Under the pieces are notes generated by a model. The model worked only from the letters and a program-made list of their open reading frames with translations, searched no databases and was not told the DNA's origin. The position numbers were made by a program, and so were the translations under genes. Below are positions 51,492-61,855 of a stretch of DNA of 64,000 nucleotides, in pieces (the first letter of the stretch is position 1; each line of letters starts with the position of its first letter). Origin of the DNA: Hyphomicrobiales bacterium (GTDB lineage: Bacteria; Pseudomonadota; Alphaproteobacteria; Rhizobiales; Rhizobiaceae); contig UCCA01000024.1 in assembly GCA_900470805.1 (NCBI GenBank), forward strand, positions 1-64,000. Reading direction: 5' to 3'.

Positions 51492-52667
51492 ATGGGTTTC
51501 GCCGTGAATTTTGCCTTTATGCTGCCGGTCATGATGCTGACCTTCGGCTGCACTTTTCTGGTGGTGGCCAGGTTCGGTTCGCGCGAGGCGCGCCACTGGG
51601 CGCTGGGGTTCCTGTCTGCCGCAGTCGCCTTCGCCGTGCCGATGCTGTTTTCACACGCGCCGATCCCGCTGCAGGCGATGAGCGCCGAGGCCTTGTTTTT
51701 GCTGGCTTTCTACGGCTATAGCGGCGCATTGCTGGCGCGCTTCCGTCGTCCGCCGAGTATCCGTCTACGCGCGATCTTCTGCGCGGTCGCCTATGCCGGG
51801 CTGGCTTATGCCGTGCTGGTGCTGCAGAGCCTGCCGGCCGAGCTGATGCTCAGCGATATCGCCTGTTCGGCCCTGCTGATTTTCGCGATCGGCGCCTGCG
51901 TGCACGAGGCGCGGCAGCCGATCGACCGCATCCTGCTCGGCGTGGCGTCGCTGATCGTCGTCGAGACAATCGTTCGCAACGTGGTGCTGCTGGCGGTATT
52001 CGCGCCGGAAGGCGGGCTCGAAAGCTTTGGTGATTCCACCTATGCGTTTGTGATGCAGGCCGGGGCGTCGGTTATCGCTCTCCTCTTCGCGCTGTCGGCG
52101 CTGGCCGCGACGACGCTCGACACGGTGGCGCAATACCGCGATGCCGCGGAGCGGGATTCACTGACCGGGCTGCTCAACCGCCGTGGCTTCGAGGAGGCAG
52201 CGAGACGGTTGCGGGTGCGCGGCGCGCTGCATGGGGCCGTCATCCTGTGCGATATCGATCACTTCAAGCGGATCAACGACCTGATGGGGCATGCGGCCGG
52301 CGATGCTGTCATTGCCGGTCTTGCCGATCTCCTTCGGCAGCGGCTGCCGGCGGGCGCATTCGCGGCCCGGTTCGGCGGCGAGGAATTCGTGGCCTTCGTG
52401 CCCGGCGCCACACTCGCCGACGGCGGCAAGTTCGCCAATGCCATCCGTCTGGCATTTTCGGCGGCCGATCGGACGGAGGTCGCAGGTGTCGGCAAGATCA
52501 CGGCCAGCTTCGGCGTCGCCGCGGTGGCGTCCGGCGATCCGTCGCTCAGTGACAATATCGGGCGGGCCGACGCCGCGCTCTATGCCGCCAAGGATGCAGG
52601 GCGCAATCGGGTGATGCTCGAGGGCACACCGGCGCGGGAAGCGCCGGCCATTCATGTGGCATCGTAG
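51492..52667 (+). CDS. Membrane-anchored diguanylate cyclase (GGDEF)
   Basis: A 391-residue protein that should make cyclic di-GMP from two GTP. The first 200 residues form six or seven membrane helices without a named sensor domain; residues 215-385 are the GGDEF domain, with RDSLTGLLNRRGFEEA at its start and an intact GGEEF at 295-299. The RxxD inhibitory site that usually lies a few residues before the motif is absent (the region reads RLPAGAFAARF). ATG 51492 is preferred to the TTG just before it. The last 16 bases overlap the end of the converging MFS gene. Confidence 0.93.
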   Translation: MGFAVNFAFMLPVMMLTFGCTFLVVARFGSREARHWALGFLSAAVAFAVPMLFSHAPIPLQAMSAEALFLLAFYGYSGALLARFRRPPSIRLRAIFCAVAYAGLAYAVLVLQSLPAELMLSDIACSALLIFAIGACVHEARQPIDRILLGVASLIVVETIVRNVVLLAVFAPEGGLESFGDSTYAFVMQAGASVIALLFALSALAATTLDTVAQYRDAAERDSLTGLLNRRGFEEAARRLRVRGALHGAVILCDIDHFKRINDLMGHAAGDAVIAGLADLLRQRLPAGAFAARFGGEEFVAFVPGATLADGGKFANAIRLAFSAADRTEVAGVGKITASFGVAAVASGDPSLSDNIGRADAALYAAKDAGRNRVMLEGTPAREAPAIHVAS

Positions 52668-53893
52668 GGTCGGGATACCGCCCTCTTTTCCGGTGCAATC
52701 GCCGTGCGACCGAACAGGAACAGCGCCAGTGCGAAAATGGCGACACCGCCATGGACCCAGTAGGCGAGGCTGTAGCCGCCCTGGTTGGTGAGCCAGCCGG
52801 CAACGATATTGCTGAGCGAGGCACCGATGCCCTGCACGGTCATCACCGCGCCGAGGCCGACGTTGAAGCGGCCGGTGCCGGACAGGATGCGCTCGGCTGC
52901 CACAGGCGTGGCGATACCGATCAGGCCAGCGCCGACGCCATCGAGGAACTGGACCGGATAGATCGAGGCGAAGCTCGGTATGCTGCCGGCGATGGCGCCG
53001 CGCAGCGGCAGCGCGCAGAGCGCGATGATGAACACCGTGGCGAGGCCGAAGCGCTTGACGAGAAAGGGCGCGGCCAGCGCCATTGCGATCATCGACAGCT
53101 GCGAGACGCCGGTCACGATCGCAGTGGTGCGAAAAGGGGTGCCGAGCTGGATCGAGAAATTTTGGGCGATCAGGCGGCTCATCGGCGCGTTGCCGAAATG
53201 GAAGATCAGCAGCGTCAATGCGAGGAGAATAAGGCCGCGGGAGCCGGCGATGACCGAATAGCCGGACGGACCCGGGGCGCCGTCGTCATGGGCGAGGCCA
53301 CGGGCGACGTTGTTGTCGATGTGGCTAGGATCGATCGCAAGGATCGCGACGATCGTGGCGATCGCCGTCAGGATCATCAGGACGATGACGCCGGTGAGGC
53401 CATAGAAGGCGGTGGCGACGTAGACGCAGGCGAGCGAAAAGACATTGCCGGCGTGGTTCCAGAACTCGTTGCGCGAAACCTGATCGGAAAACGCGTGCTC
53501 GCCGACCAGGCCGAGCGTCAGCCCCATCAGCGCCGGGCCGATCACCGCGCCGACGATCGCCGTCATCGACTGGCCGCCGAAGACAGAGGCGTTGCCGGGA
53601 CTGGCAAGCGTCCACAGCGCTGCCGCAGTGACGAGGATGACGGGAACGATGATCAGCAGCCGTTTGTGGCTGGAGGCATCGACCAGAGCACCAAACAGCG
53701 GCGTGGCGATCAGGCCAAGAATGCCGCCGAGCGTGGCGACGATGCCCAGCGTCATCGGGCTCCATCCGTTGGTGGCCAGGAAGCCATCGAGAAACGGACC
53801 GAGCCCGTCGCGGGCGTCGGCGAGGAAGAAGTTGAGGGTGGCGAGGGCGACCAGCGATCGGCCGGAAAGGCCTGTTTTCGAAACCGTGTGCAC
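52652..53893 (-). CDS. MFS transporter
   Basis: A 413-residue twelve-helix major facilitator. It begins ALATLNFFLADARDGLGPFL, and the loop between helices 2 and 3 reads ATPLFGALVDASSHKR. This subgroup is seen widely in soil bacteria and is often annotated as drug or metabolite exporter without proof. The gene is divergent from the DUF486 gene and converges with the GGDEF gene. Confidence 0.88.
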   Translation of the reverse strand: MHTVSKTGLSGRSLVALATLNFFLADARDGLGPFLDGFLATNGWSPMTLGIVATLGGILGLIATPLFGALVDASSHKRLLIIVPVILVTAAALWTLASPGNASVFGGQSMTAIVGAVIGPALMGLTLGLVGEHAFSDQVSRNEFWNHAGNVFSLACVYVATAFYGLTGVIVLMILTAIATIVAILAIDPSHIDNNVARGLAHDDGAPGPSGYSVIAGSRGLILLALTLLIFHFGNAPMSRLIAQNFSIQLGTPFRTTAIVTGVSQLSMIAMALAAPFLVKRFGLATVFIIALCALPLRGAIAGSIPSFASIYPVQFLDGVGAGLIGIATPVAAERILSGTGRFNVGLGAVMTVQGIGASLSNIVAGWLTNQGGYSLAYWVHGGVAIFALALFLFGRTAIAPEKRAVSRPYDAT

Positions 53894-54119
53894 GCCGTAT
53901 CCTCGCTGGCTGATCCGTTGACCGAGACCGCCAGCTGACCCTTGCGAATTGTCATGTCTTGCGGTGCTGCCTCAAACGATCATCGGTCGCAAATGTTCCG
54001 GCCGGATCGGCCCGCGCAACGCCGCCGCGCGATATATTTCGCATCGATTGCAACCCCACTTGAAGACCGCCAATTCGGCGGTACATGCTGGCGCCAGCTT
54101 CAACTCTCAGGAATCACCC

Positions 54120-54473
54120 ATGCCCTTTGCCTTCAGCCCCGCGGCCATCTGGCCGGTCGTCATGCTGCTTGCCTCCAACGTGTTCATGACGTTTGCCTGG
54201 TATGGGCATCTCAAGCACAAGGGAACGGCGATCTTCATCGCCATTCTCGTCAGCTGGGCCATCGCCTTCTTCGAGTATTGTCTGGCGGTTCCCGCCAACC
54301 GCATCGGCTCGGCCGTCTATTCCACCGCGCAGCTGAAGACCATGCAGGAAGTGATCACGCTGCTGGTGTTTTCGGGGTTCTCGGTGTTCTGGCTCGGCGA
54401 GAGCCTGACCTGGAACCATGCGATCGGCTTTGCGCTGATTGCCGTCGGCGCGTCGTTCATCTTCCGCGGCTGA
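54120..54473 (+). CDS. DUF486/DMT-family small membrane protein
   Basis: A 117-residue protein with four membrane helices. Its sequence (ASNVFMTFAWYGHLKHK, ending TWNHAIGFALIAVGASFIFRG) matches the DUF486 family, which is related to small drug/metabolite transporters. The start is ATG 54120. The frame is open back to 53949, without family character. Function unknown. Confidence 0.9.
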   Translation: MPFAFSPAAIWPVVMLLASNVFMTFAWYGHLKHKGTAIFIAILVSWAIAFFEYCLAVPANRIGSAVYSTAQLKTMQEVITLLVFSGFSVFWLGESLTWNHAIGFALIAVGASFIFRG

Positions 54474-54483
54474 GCATTGCCAT

Positions 54484-54822
54484 TCACCGCTCCACGTGGG
54501 CCCGCAAACGATCGAGCGCGTCGTCCCATTGACGGGACACGCCGTCGAGATAGGTCCGCATGGTCTCGATCCGCTCGGGACGAAAGCCGTAATGGCTTTC
54601 GCGGCCGATCTTCGTCGCCCGGAGAAGGCCAGCCTGCTCCAGCACGTTCAGGTGCTTGGTGATCGCTTGCCGTGTCAGGCCGGAGCCGCGGGACAGGCTG
54701 GCGATCGAGCGGGGTTTGCCGTCGCTGAGGGCTGTCAGCAGCGAAAGGCGTGTCGGGTCGCCGAGCGCCGCGAAGAGGGCGGCGGCGATGTCGGTTCGGG
54801 CCGCGGGATCGGTATTCGGCAT
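54484..54822 (-). CDS. ArsR-family transcriptional regulator
   Basis: A 112-residue winged-helix regulator. The helix-turn-helix includes SIASLSRGSGLTRQAITKHLNVLEQAGLL. No metal-binding cysteine motif is visible, so it likely belongs to the non-metal subgroup that controls an adjacent START-like gene. Its start touches the stop of the SRPBCC gene (TAATG), and the two are surely cotranscribed. Confidence 0.92.
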   Translation of the reverse strand: MPNTDPAARTDIAAALFAALGDPTRLSLLTALSDGKPRSIASLSRGSGLTRQAITKHLNVLEQAGLLRATKIGRESHYGFRPERIETMRTYLDGVSRQWDDALDRLRAHVER

Positions 54823-55268
54823 TATCGGCTGAGATGGTCCTTGATATTGCTGATCTGCTCGGCCCAGCCGCCTTCGTTCATGCGAAAGGCTTCGGCGCGG
54901 CGGTATTCGGGAACGCAGTCGAAGCCGGATTCGGTGATCGTCAGCAGCGTGCCGGTCGCGGTCGGCTTCAGGCGGAACTCAACTAGCGTCGGCGTTTCGC
55001 TGCTGTAGTCGATCGCGGGGTCGACGGCGTAGGGCCTCCATCGGAACGAGAAGAGGCGCGGGGCGTCCATGCGCTCGACGGTGACGTCCCAGCGCAGGTG
55101 CTCGTAGCCGGGATATGTCATCCGGCCGGACGCGACCGCGCCTGCGACGAATGGGCCGTCCAGCTTGACGCGAAACCATTCACCGAATTCGCGGTAGTCG
55201 GTGATGGCCCGCCAGACGCGCGCGACCGGGGCGCTGAGCTCAATTGTCTTTTCGATGCTATCGGACAT
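54822..55268 (-). CDS. SRPBCC protein of the AHSA1/ATPase-activator type
   Basis: A 148-residue helix-grip protein starting MSDSIEKTIELSAPVARVWR, typical of AHSA1-like SRPBCC proteins. FSFRWRPYAVDPAIDYSSE and the C-terminal NEGGWAEQISNIKDHL complete the fold. ArsR-SRPBCC pairs are widespread in bacteria, and their ligands are mostly unknown. Start 55268 is the ATG just before the first strand; a longer frame to 55319 is open. It is the first gene of the pair. Confidence 0.9.
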   Translation of the reverse strand: MSDSIEKTIELSAPVARVWRAITDYREFGEWFRVKLDGPFVAGAVASGRMTYPGYEHLRWDVTVERMDAPRLFSFRWRPYAVDPAIDYSSETPTLVEFRLKPTATGTLLTITESGFDCVPEYRRAEAFRMNEGGWAEQISNIKDHLSR

Positions 55269-55355
55269 ATCGGCAACCTCCTGGTTGCCTAATGTCACGC
55301 AGCAGGTTGAAAAAGGCAACTGAAAAGTTGCCTTTCTCGCCTGTTCGCCCAGGGT

Positions 55356-55742
55356 TTATTCGGCGGGAACGGCCTTCGGCTGGCCGTTCTCGTCGAGCGC
55401 CACCATGATGAAGGTACCTTCGGTGACCTTTTCCATCTTGTTGTAGCGGGCCCGGGTTGCCCAGGCCTCGATACAGAGGGTGATCGACGTGCGGCCGACG
55501 CGCTCGATGTCGGTGTAGATCGACAGTGTATCGCCGATCTTGACGGGAAGCGCGAAGGCCATCTCCTTGACGGCGGCGGTGACGACGCGGCCCTTGGCGC
55601 GCTCGGCGGCGGAGATCCCGGAGGCAAGGTCCATCTGCGCCATCACCCAGCCGCCGAAGATATCGCCGGCCGGATTGGCATCGGCGGGCATCGCCATGGT
55701 TCTGAGGGTCAGCGTGCCTTTCGGCTTGGGCTCTTCGGTCAT
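55356..55742 (-). CDS. Acyl-CoA thioesterase (hot-dog, YciA type)
   Basis: A 128-residue hot-dog-fold thioesterase that hydrolyses acyl-CoA. The motif NPAGDIFGGWVMAQMD near residue 20 contains the conserved catalytic Asp region of the YciA/BACH group. The start at 55742 is preceded by CAGGAGCG. The gene stands alone. Confidence 0.93.
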   Translation of the reverse strand: MTEEPKPKGTLTLRTMAMPADANPAGDIFGGWVMAQMDLASGISAAERAKGRVVTAAVKEMAFALPVKIGDTLSIYTDIERVGRTSITLCIEAWATRARYNKMEKVTEGTFIMVALDENGQPKAVPAE

Positions 55743-56065
55743 GAACGCTCCTGTGCGGTAGTTGGAAACACGATTCCGGTAAAGCGTAGCGTATAAGCGC
55801 ATCGACCGATATCAGTCGTGGCGACAAAGTGCCGCCCACCCACCCGCCGTTGTGCCATGCGCGGCGGATGCGGACTGGATTGGTCGTGCTTCGAAAACAC
55901 GCGGAACACCGGCGGCAATCGTCCGTCGTCGCCGAATATTCGGCCGCGCCTGTTCATAAGCGGGAATATCCCGCGGATTAACCACGTTCCTTAGGGGTTC
56001 ATTCAGCCTCTCAGAGCAGTTTGCGCCGGAGTGGCTGGGAAACCACATAGTCGAGGTTCAAACGT
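55743..56065. other. Gene-free stretch
   Basis: 323 bases without a convincing gene. A short hairpin GCGGG-AATAT-CCCGC lies at 55960-55974. A promoter for the small membrane protein gene at 56066 is expected near its right end. Confidence 0.45.
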
Positions 56066-56227
56066 ATGACCTATACCGGGTTGCTTCTTTCCGCGGTCGT
56101 CGCCGGCCTGATCACCATCCTTGCAATCGGCAGCCGTCCGGCCACCGAGGCCGCGTCCAACTGGCCGCAGATGGATCTGTCGAAGACGGACCGCATCGTG
56201 ACCGGCAGCCTGCCGGCGCAGCGATAG
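56066..56227 (+). CDS. Very small membrane or exported protein
   Basis: A 53-residue frame starting MTYTGLLLSAVVAGLITILA, with one hydrophobic segment (residues 4-21) followed by a polar tail ending TGSLPAQR. It could be a single-pass membrane peptide or a short secreted product. The ribosome site is weak (GAGGTTCAAACGT). Amino-acid composition is natural for such peptides, but no family is recognised. Confidence 0.5.
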   Translation: MTYTGLLLSAVVAGLITILAIGSRPATEAASNWPQMDLSKTDRIVTGSLPAQR

Positions 56228-56424
56228 CTTACGATTGCTCATGGGATATGGCTCTGGCGCTTCCAACGCCCGGGGCCGATCGTCTCGTCAGTCCACCTCG
56301 GCGGCACTGATATCGGGGCGTATTTGCGGGTGATGCAAGAAATTGCCCCCATTATTGTAGGGTCGAGAAAGAACATGTTAACTTGCTCAACCTAAAAGAG
56401 TGACGTGCTCAAGGCAGTGTTCTG

Positions 56425-56661
56425 ATGGATAGCTCTAAGTCGCGTTACGATGTCATTTGTGATCCACTGGATATGTGGATGGTCTGGGATCATCAGGCCG
56501 AGGAACCCGCATGCTTTGGCGGCCAGATCCTCCATGGCCTGACCGAGCGCCATGCCACCGAGGTGGCAAAGATCATGAACGAGATCTACGGCTCCGACGC
56601 GCCCGCACGCCGTGCTCCCAAGGAGCTGACGGACGATACGACGTTTCGCTACGTCAGCTGA
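56425..56661 (+). CDS. Hypothetical protein, 78 residues
   Basis: A small soluble protein starting MDSSKSRYDVICDPLDMWMVWDH. The middle part GLTERHATEVAKIMNEIYG looks like an amphipathic helix. Length and composition are natural, and codon use fits the genome. No ribosome site stands out, and no family is recognised. Confidence 0.6.
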   Translation: MDSSKSRYDVICDPLDMWMVWDHQAEEPACFGGQILHGLTERHATEVAKIMNEIYGSDAPARRAPKELTDDTTFRYVS

Positions 56662-56907
56662 TCCTTGTCCTCGGCGGCTTATTTCTCCCGTGTCGTTCCT
56701 CGCGTTCAACGCGCGTTTCCGTGTGTCTCCGCATGGTGATGCAGGCTGTTTCCGCCGCGGCGCCGAGGCCGTCCGCCAAGCGGTTATCTCCTCCATAATC
56801 TTCGCCCGTGACATTGCAGCCCGGCGGGTAAGCTTTCGTTCACCGTTTTTTATTAAATTTGGACTGAAGTTTTTTGGTCACTGCCGATCTTCGGAAGCGA
56901 TGAGAGT

Positions 56908-58194
56908 ATGGCGTTTGTTTCCATCCTGCGGCGTTACGTGCTGCCCGTGCTGCTTTCGACAGCGCTGACAACGTGTTCGACGGACGCTCTCGTCCCGCCC
57001 GGCAGCGTGGACAGCGGCACGAAGGTCGGCTCGATCTCGCCGCCTGGCCGCATCTCCGCCCCGATGAGAATGCAGGGCAGCGCCACCCAGCAGGCCTATC
57101 CCGTTTCCAGCCAGCCCGTCGGCACGGCGCAGGGATCGGTCGATTATCTCGATACCCCCAATCTCGCTGGCACAGGCCAGCCGGCGCAGATGCCGCGTAT
57201 GAACAGCGACCAGGCGTCCGCCGGTGCGCGCGGCGTGGCCGGGCAGTTGCCGGGCCAGCCGCAGACATGGGGCGGGACCCAGGCGCTGGCGGTGCCGCCG
57301 GGTGGCGTCAACATGGATACAGAACTCGGCGCCGAGCCTGTGACCGGGCTGGCGCAGGAAGAACAGCAGCAGATCGCCGAAGGACAGTCCGACCAGCCTG
57401 TCGTCGATGGGATCGGGACGGACAATCCGACGCAGCTGAACCGCTCGCGGGCGCCGCGGCCGGCAAGTCAGGCGGCGATGGGGCAGGCTCAGGTCTGGGG
57501 CGACGGCAGCGCCGTTGTCGCGCCGGCGCGCGTGCCAGAAGAGGATGAGAGCCAGGAAGTGGCGATGCTGCGGCCGAACAATCCGATGAGCCAGCCGCTG
57601 ATGAGCCAGCCGGCGCCCGTCGATCCCGGCGTCATGCCGACTTCGGAGCTTTCTTGCCGCCGCGAACTGAAGCGGATGGGCGTGGTGTTTACCGACAAGC
57701 CGCCGATTTCCAACGGGCCTGCGTGCCAGGTGCCTTATCCGATCTCGCTGCAGGGACTGTCCGGTGGCATCGGCGTGCGGCCGGCGGTGACGCTGAACTG
57801 CCAGGTGACGCTCGCCTTCGCCAAGTGGGTGAAGAACGAACTCGCGCCGTCGGCGCGGTTTCGCTACTGGTCCGGCATCAAGACGATCCAGCCGCTCGGC
57901 GGCTACAGCTGCCGTCGCATGAACAACAGCCGGCAGAAGTACAATCCGATGTCGGAACATGCGCGCGGCAACGCGATCGACGTCGGCAAGTTCGTGCTGA
58001 AGAGCGGTCGCGAGATCGACATCCGCAAGAAGGGTCTGTTCTCCTTCCGCGAGGGCCGGCTGCTGAAGGCCGTTCGCACCGACAGCTGCAAGTACTTCAA
58101 CACCGTTCTCGGCCCGGGCAGCAATCCGGAGCACTGGAACCACTTCCATTTCGATCTGCGCGAACGCAAGAGCGGCAAGGTCTATTGCGACTGA
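56908..58194 (+). CDS. Extensin-family (DUF/Extensin-like C) secreted protein
   Basis: A 428-residue envelope protein. The N-terminus is hydrophobic (residues 8-20) and ends in LTTCSTD, a possible lipobox with Cys23. Residues 25-240 are a low-complexity Pro/Gln/Gly-rich linker. The C-terminal 180 residues form the extensin-like domain, with ten or so conserved positions including SEHARGNAIDVG and HWNHFHFD, which resemble the zinc-site motifs of M15-type peptidases. Peptidoglycan hydrolase or binding activity is therefore plausible. Six cysteines in the domain may form disulfides. Confidence 0.9.
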   Translation: MAFVSILRRYVLPVLLSTALTTCSTDALVPPGSVDSGTKVGSISPPGRISAPMRMQGSATQQAYPVSSQPVGTAQGSVDYLDTPNLAGTGQPAQMPRMNSDQASAGARGVAGQLPGQPQTWGGTQALAVPPGGVNMDTELGAEPVTGLAQEEQQQIAEGQSDQPVVDGIGTDNPTQLNRSRAPRPASQAAMGQAQVWGDGSAVVAPARVPEEDESQEVAMLRPNNPMSQPLMSQPAPVDPGVMPTSELSCRRELKRMGVVFTDKPPISNGPACQVPYPISLQGLSGGIGVRPAVTLNCQVTLAFAKWVKNELAPSARFRYWSGIKTIQPLGGYSCRRMNNSRQKYNPMSEHARGNAIDVGKFVLKSGREIDIRKKGLFSFREGRLLKAVRTDSCKYFNTVLGPGSNPEHWNHFHFDLRERKSGKVYCD

Positions 58195-58277
58195 GCCGGC
58201 GCATGGTCGATCCTGGCCGGGTCGACGCGGGGCGGGAATCGATCTAGACGGGCTTCCTGTTTCGAGAGGAGTTGCCG

Positions 58278-58526
58278 ATGGTCGAGGGTAAGCGCCCGAA
58301 TTTTCTGTATTTTATCGCAATCGTCGTGGTTGCCGCCATCGCCGTATTCGGCGGGCGCTGGTACGCCTATGTCGCTTATGCGAGCGATCCGTTCGACGAA
58401 GTCGGCATCAGCCTCAACATGAAAATGCCCGATGCCATTCGCGCCAAGGGCTGCGAAATGCTGAAGGCCCGCTTCGAGGGCAAGACGTTGCCGCCGGCCG
58501 GCTGCGCGGTGAATGGCGCTTGGTAA
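58278..58526 (+). CDS. Small single-pass membrane protein
   Basis: An 82-residue hypothetical protein starting MVEGKRPNFLYFIAIVVVAA, with one membrane helix (about residues 9-27) and a soluble C-terminal part with two cysteines (GCEMLKARFEG and AGCAVNGAW). The ATG at 58278 has a clear ribosome site (GAGAGGAG). A strong terminator follows, so it is a separate transcription unit. Function unknown. Confidence 0.7.
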   Translation: MVEGKRPNFLYFIAIVVVAAIAVFGGRWYAYVAYASDPFDEVGISLNMKMPDAIRAKGCEMLKARFEGKTLPPAGCAVNGAW

Positions 58527-58603
58527 AGACTATGTCTGCCCAGCGACGAAGCCCATGACGCTTTAGACGGTAAGTGTCACTGATCGATGACACACTCATA
58601 CGT

Positions 58604-58641
58604 AGGCAATCCGGGAATTGATTTCCGGATTGCCTCGTTTT
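58604..58641 (+). terminator. Rho-independent terminator
   Basis: AGGCAATCCGG (58604-58614) pairs perfectly with CCGGATTGCCT (58625-58635), followed by CGTTTTC. It ends the upstream small membrane protein transcript, before the ABC exporter genes. Confidence 0.88.
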
Positions 58642-58734
58642 CGGGCAAATGAATACTCTGTTCGCAGGGGATGGGATGTCAAATCATCCAAGAACGGCTA
58701 TATAGCGGCGAAATCCGTTCAAGAGTGTTCCTGC

Positions 58735-59657
<923 letters not shown>

Positions 59658-59661
<4 letters not shown>

Positions 59662-60419
59662 ATTTCGAAGCCATCAAGTCCATCTATTACTTCGAGATGG
59701 CCCGCACCCGCCGCACCCTGCTGCAGAGCGTGGTGTCGCCCGTCATTTCGACCTCGCTCTATTTCATCGTCTTCGGTGCTGCCGTGGGGTCGCGTATCCA
59801 GGAAGTGGAAGGCATTTCCTACGGCGCCTTCATCACCCCCGGCCTGATCATGCTGACGCTTCTCGGCCAGTGCATCGGCAACGGGTCGTTCGGGATCTAT
59901 TTCCCGAAATTCACCGGCACGATCTACGAGGTGCTGTCGGCTCCGGTGGCAATGACGGAGATTCTGCTCGGCTATGTCGGGGCGGCGGCGACCAAGGGGT
60001 TGATGATCGGGGTGATCATCCTGTTGACGGCGAATGTCTTCGTCGACGTCAGGATCGAGCATCCGTTGATGATGGCGCTGTTCTTCGTGCTCACCGCCAT
60101 CACTTTCAGTCTGTTCGGCTTCATGATCGGGCTTTGGGCCAACAATTTCGAGCAACTGAACCTGATCCCGATGCTGGTGGTGCCGCCACTGACCTTCCTC
60201 GGCGGCAGCTTCTACTCGATCAACATGCTGCCACCCTTCTGGCAGGCGGTCAGCCATTTCAATCCGGTCCTCTACCTGGTCAGCGGCTTTCGCTGGAGCT
60301 TCTACGGTATCGCCGACGTCAACCCGCTGATCAGCCTCGGGATGATCTCGCTATTCCTGGCGCTGTGCCTGGGCACGCTCGGCTGGATGTTTAGGACCGG
60401 GTACAAGCTGCGCAACTGA
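59658..60419 (+). CDS. ABC-2 type exporter permease (YadH type)
   Basis: Membrane partner of the preceding ATPase, 253 residues with six predicted helices, GTG start in the ATPase stop (GTGA). The sequence around PLTFLGGSFYSINMLPPFWQ is the characteristic C-terminal signature of this ABC-2 group. The YadGH pair is conserved in proteobacteria, but the exported substrate is not established. Confidence 0.93.
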
Positions 60420-60602
60420 CGGGCCTGCGCAGGTAGGATAGGAGTTTGCGGGTGGCTGTTCGCCGCTGGCGCCGCTAGTCCTGTGATCGCGGCTGCGAAT
60501 ACTGGTTGTTGCGCTTTGCTGCGGTTGCGTCCTAGATTGAATCTCCCAAGGCGCCACCTGTTTCAGGCGCCGCCACCCGCGGTTCAATTCACTGGTTCGA
60601 CA

Positions 60603-61826
60603 TTGCCTTTCGATTTCCTTCTATCAAACGTTCGCGTGGGCGCGGACAGCACGCCTGTCGATATCGCCATCGCCGGCGGCAAGATTGCCGAGATCGGTCC
60701 ATTGATCGCTCATTCCGGCCCCATCCAGGACGGGCAGGGGATGTTTGCCTTTGGCGGCTTCGTCGAGAGCCATATTCATCTCGACAAGGCGATGATCCTC
60801 GACCGCTGCCCGATCTGCGAGGGAACGCTCTGCGAGGCAATCGCGCTGACGGCAAAGGCGAAGGCCGGCTTTACCGAGGCCGACGTCTATCTCCGGGCAA
60901 GCCAGGTGGTCGAGAAGGCCATCCTGCAGGGCACGACGCGGATGCGCAGCTTCGTCGAGGTCGATCCGCGGGCAGGGTTCCGGTCGCTGGACGCGCTGCT
61001 GCGGGTGGGGCGCGACTACGCCTGGGCTATCGATATCGAGCTTTGCGCCTTTGCGCAGGAGGGGATCACCAACGAACCGGAAACGGCTGATATGCTGGCG
61101 CAGGCACTGGAGAAGGGCGCGCATCTGGTCGGTGGCTGCCCCTATACGGATCCCGATCCGCAGGCACATGTCGAGGCGATCTTCGAACTGGCGCTGCGCT
61201 ATGACGTCGATGTCGATTTTCACGCCGATTTCGATCTCGATCCCGACAATTCCATCCTGCCGAAAATCGCTGCCGAGACCATCCGGCATGGCTATCAGGG
61301 GCGGGTGTCGGTCGGGCACGTGACCAAGCTCGCGGCGATGACGCCGGAGGCCTTGAAGACCGCAGCCGGCCTCCTCGCCGAGGCCGGTATTGCCGTGACC
61401 ATCCTGCCGGCGACCGATCTGTTTCTGACCGGCCGCGGGTTGCAGCGGCTGGCGCCGCGTGGCGTGGCACCAGGCTCGGTGCTGAGCGCGCATGGCGTTC
61501 TCGTCAGCCTCGCCAGCAACAATATTCTGAACCCGTTCACGCCATTCGGCGATTGCTCGCTCGCCCGTATCGCCAATCTCTACGCCAACGTGGCGCATCT
61601 GGCGCGCGACGTCGATATGGAGCAGGTGTTTTCGATGGTAACGGCCAATGCCGCGCTTCAACTGCGCGTGCCCTACGGCATCAGCGTCGGCTCTATCGCC
61701 GATATCGTGTTGATCGATGCGCAAAGCGCCAGTGACGCGATGCGGTCGATCGCACCGGTCGCGGCAGGCTGGAAGCGGGGGCGCAAGACGTTCGAGCGGC
61801 CGCGGGCCAAGCTCTACCGGCCGTGA
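60603..61826 (+). CDS. Cytosine-deaminase-like amidohydrolase
   Basis: A 407-residue metal-dependent amidohydrolase. The first metal motif is ESHIHLDKAM near residue 55, typical of the cytosine deaminase/isoguanine deaminase group. Further ligand regions are FHADFDLDP near residue 205, GHVTKLAAMTP, and the final Asp region near NPFTPFGDCSLAR. A TTG at 60603 (MPFDFLLSNVRVG) is the best start; an ATG 120 bases upstream adds non-conserved residues. The end overlaps the possible GTG of the next frame, so it is cotranscribed with the gamma-glutamyltransferase gene. Substrate uncertain. Confidence 0.88.
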   Translation: MPFDFLLSNVRVGADSTPVDIAIAGGKIAEIGPLIAHSGPIQDGQGMFAFGGFVESHIHLDKAMILDRCPICEGTLCEAIALTAKAKAGFTEADVYLRASQVVEKAILQGTTRMRSFVEVDPRAGFRSLDALLRVGRDYAWAIDIELCAFAQEGITNEPETADMLAQALEKGAHLVGGCPYTDPDPQAHVEAIFELALRYDVDVDFHADFDLDPDNSILPKIAAETIRHGYQGRVSVGHVTKLAAMTPEALKTAAGLLAEAGIAVTILPATDLFLTGRGLQRLAPRGVAPGSVLSAHGVLVSLASNNILNPFTPFGDCSLARIANLYANVAHLARDVDMEQVFSMVTANAALQLRVPYGISVGSIADIVLIDAQSASDAMRSIAPVAAGWKRGRKTFERPRAKLYRP

Positions 61827-61855
61827 ATGCGGCTGGACATTCGGGAAGAACAGAG

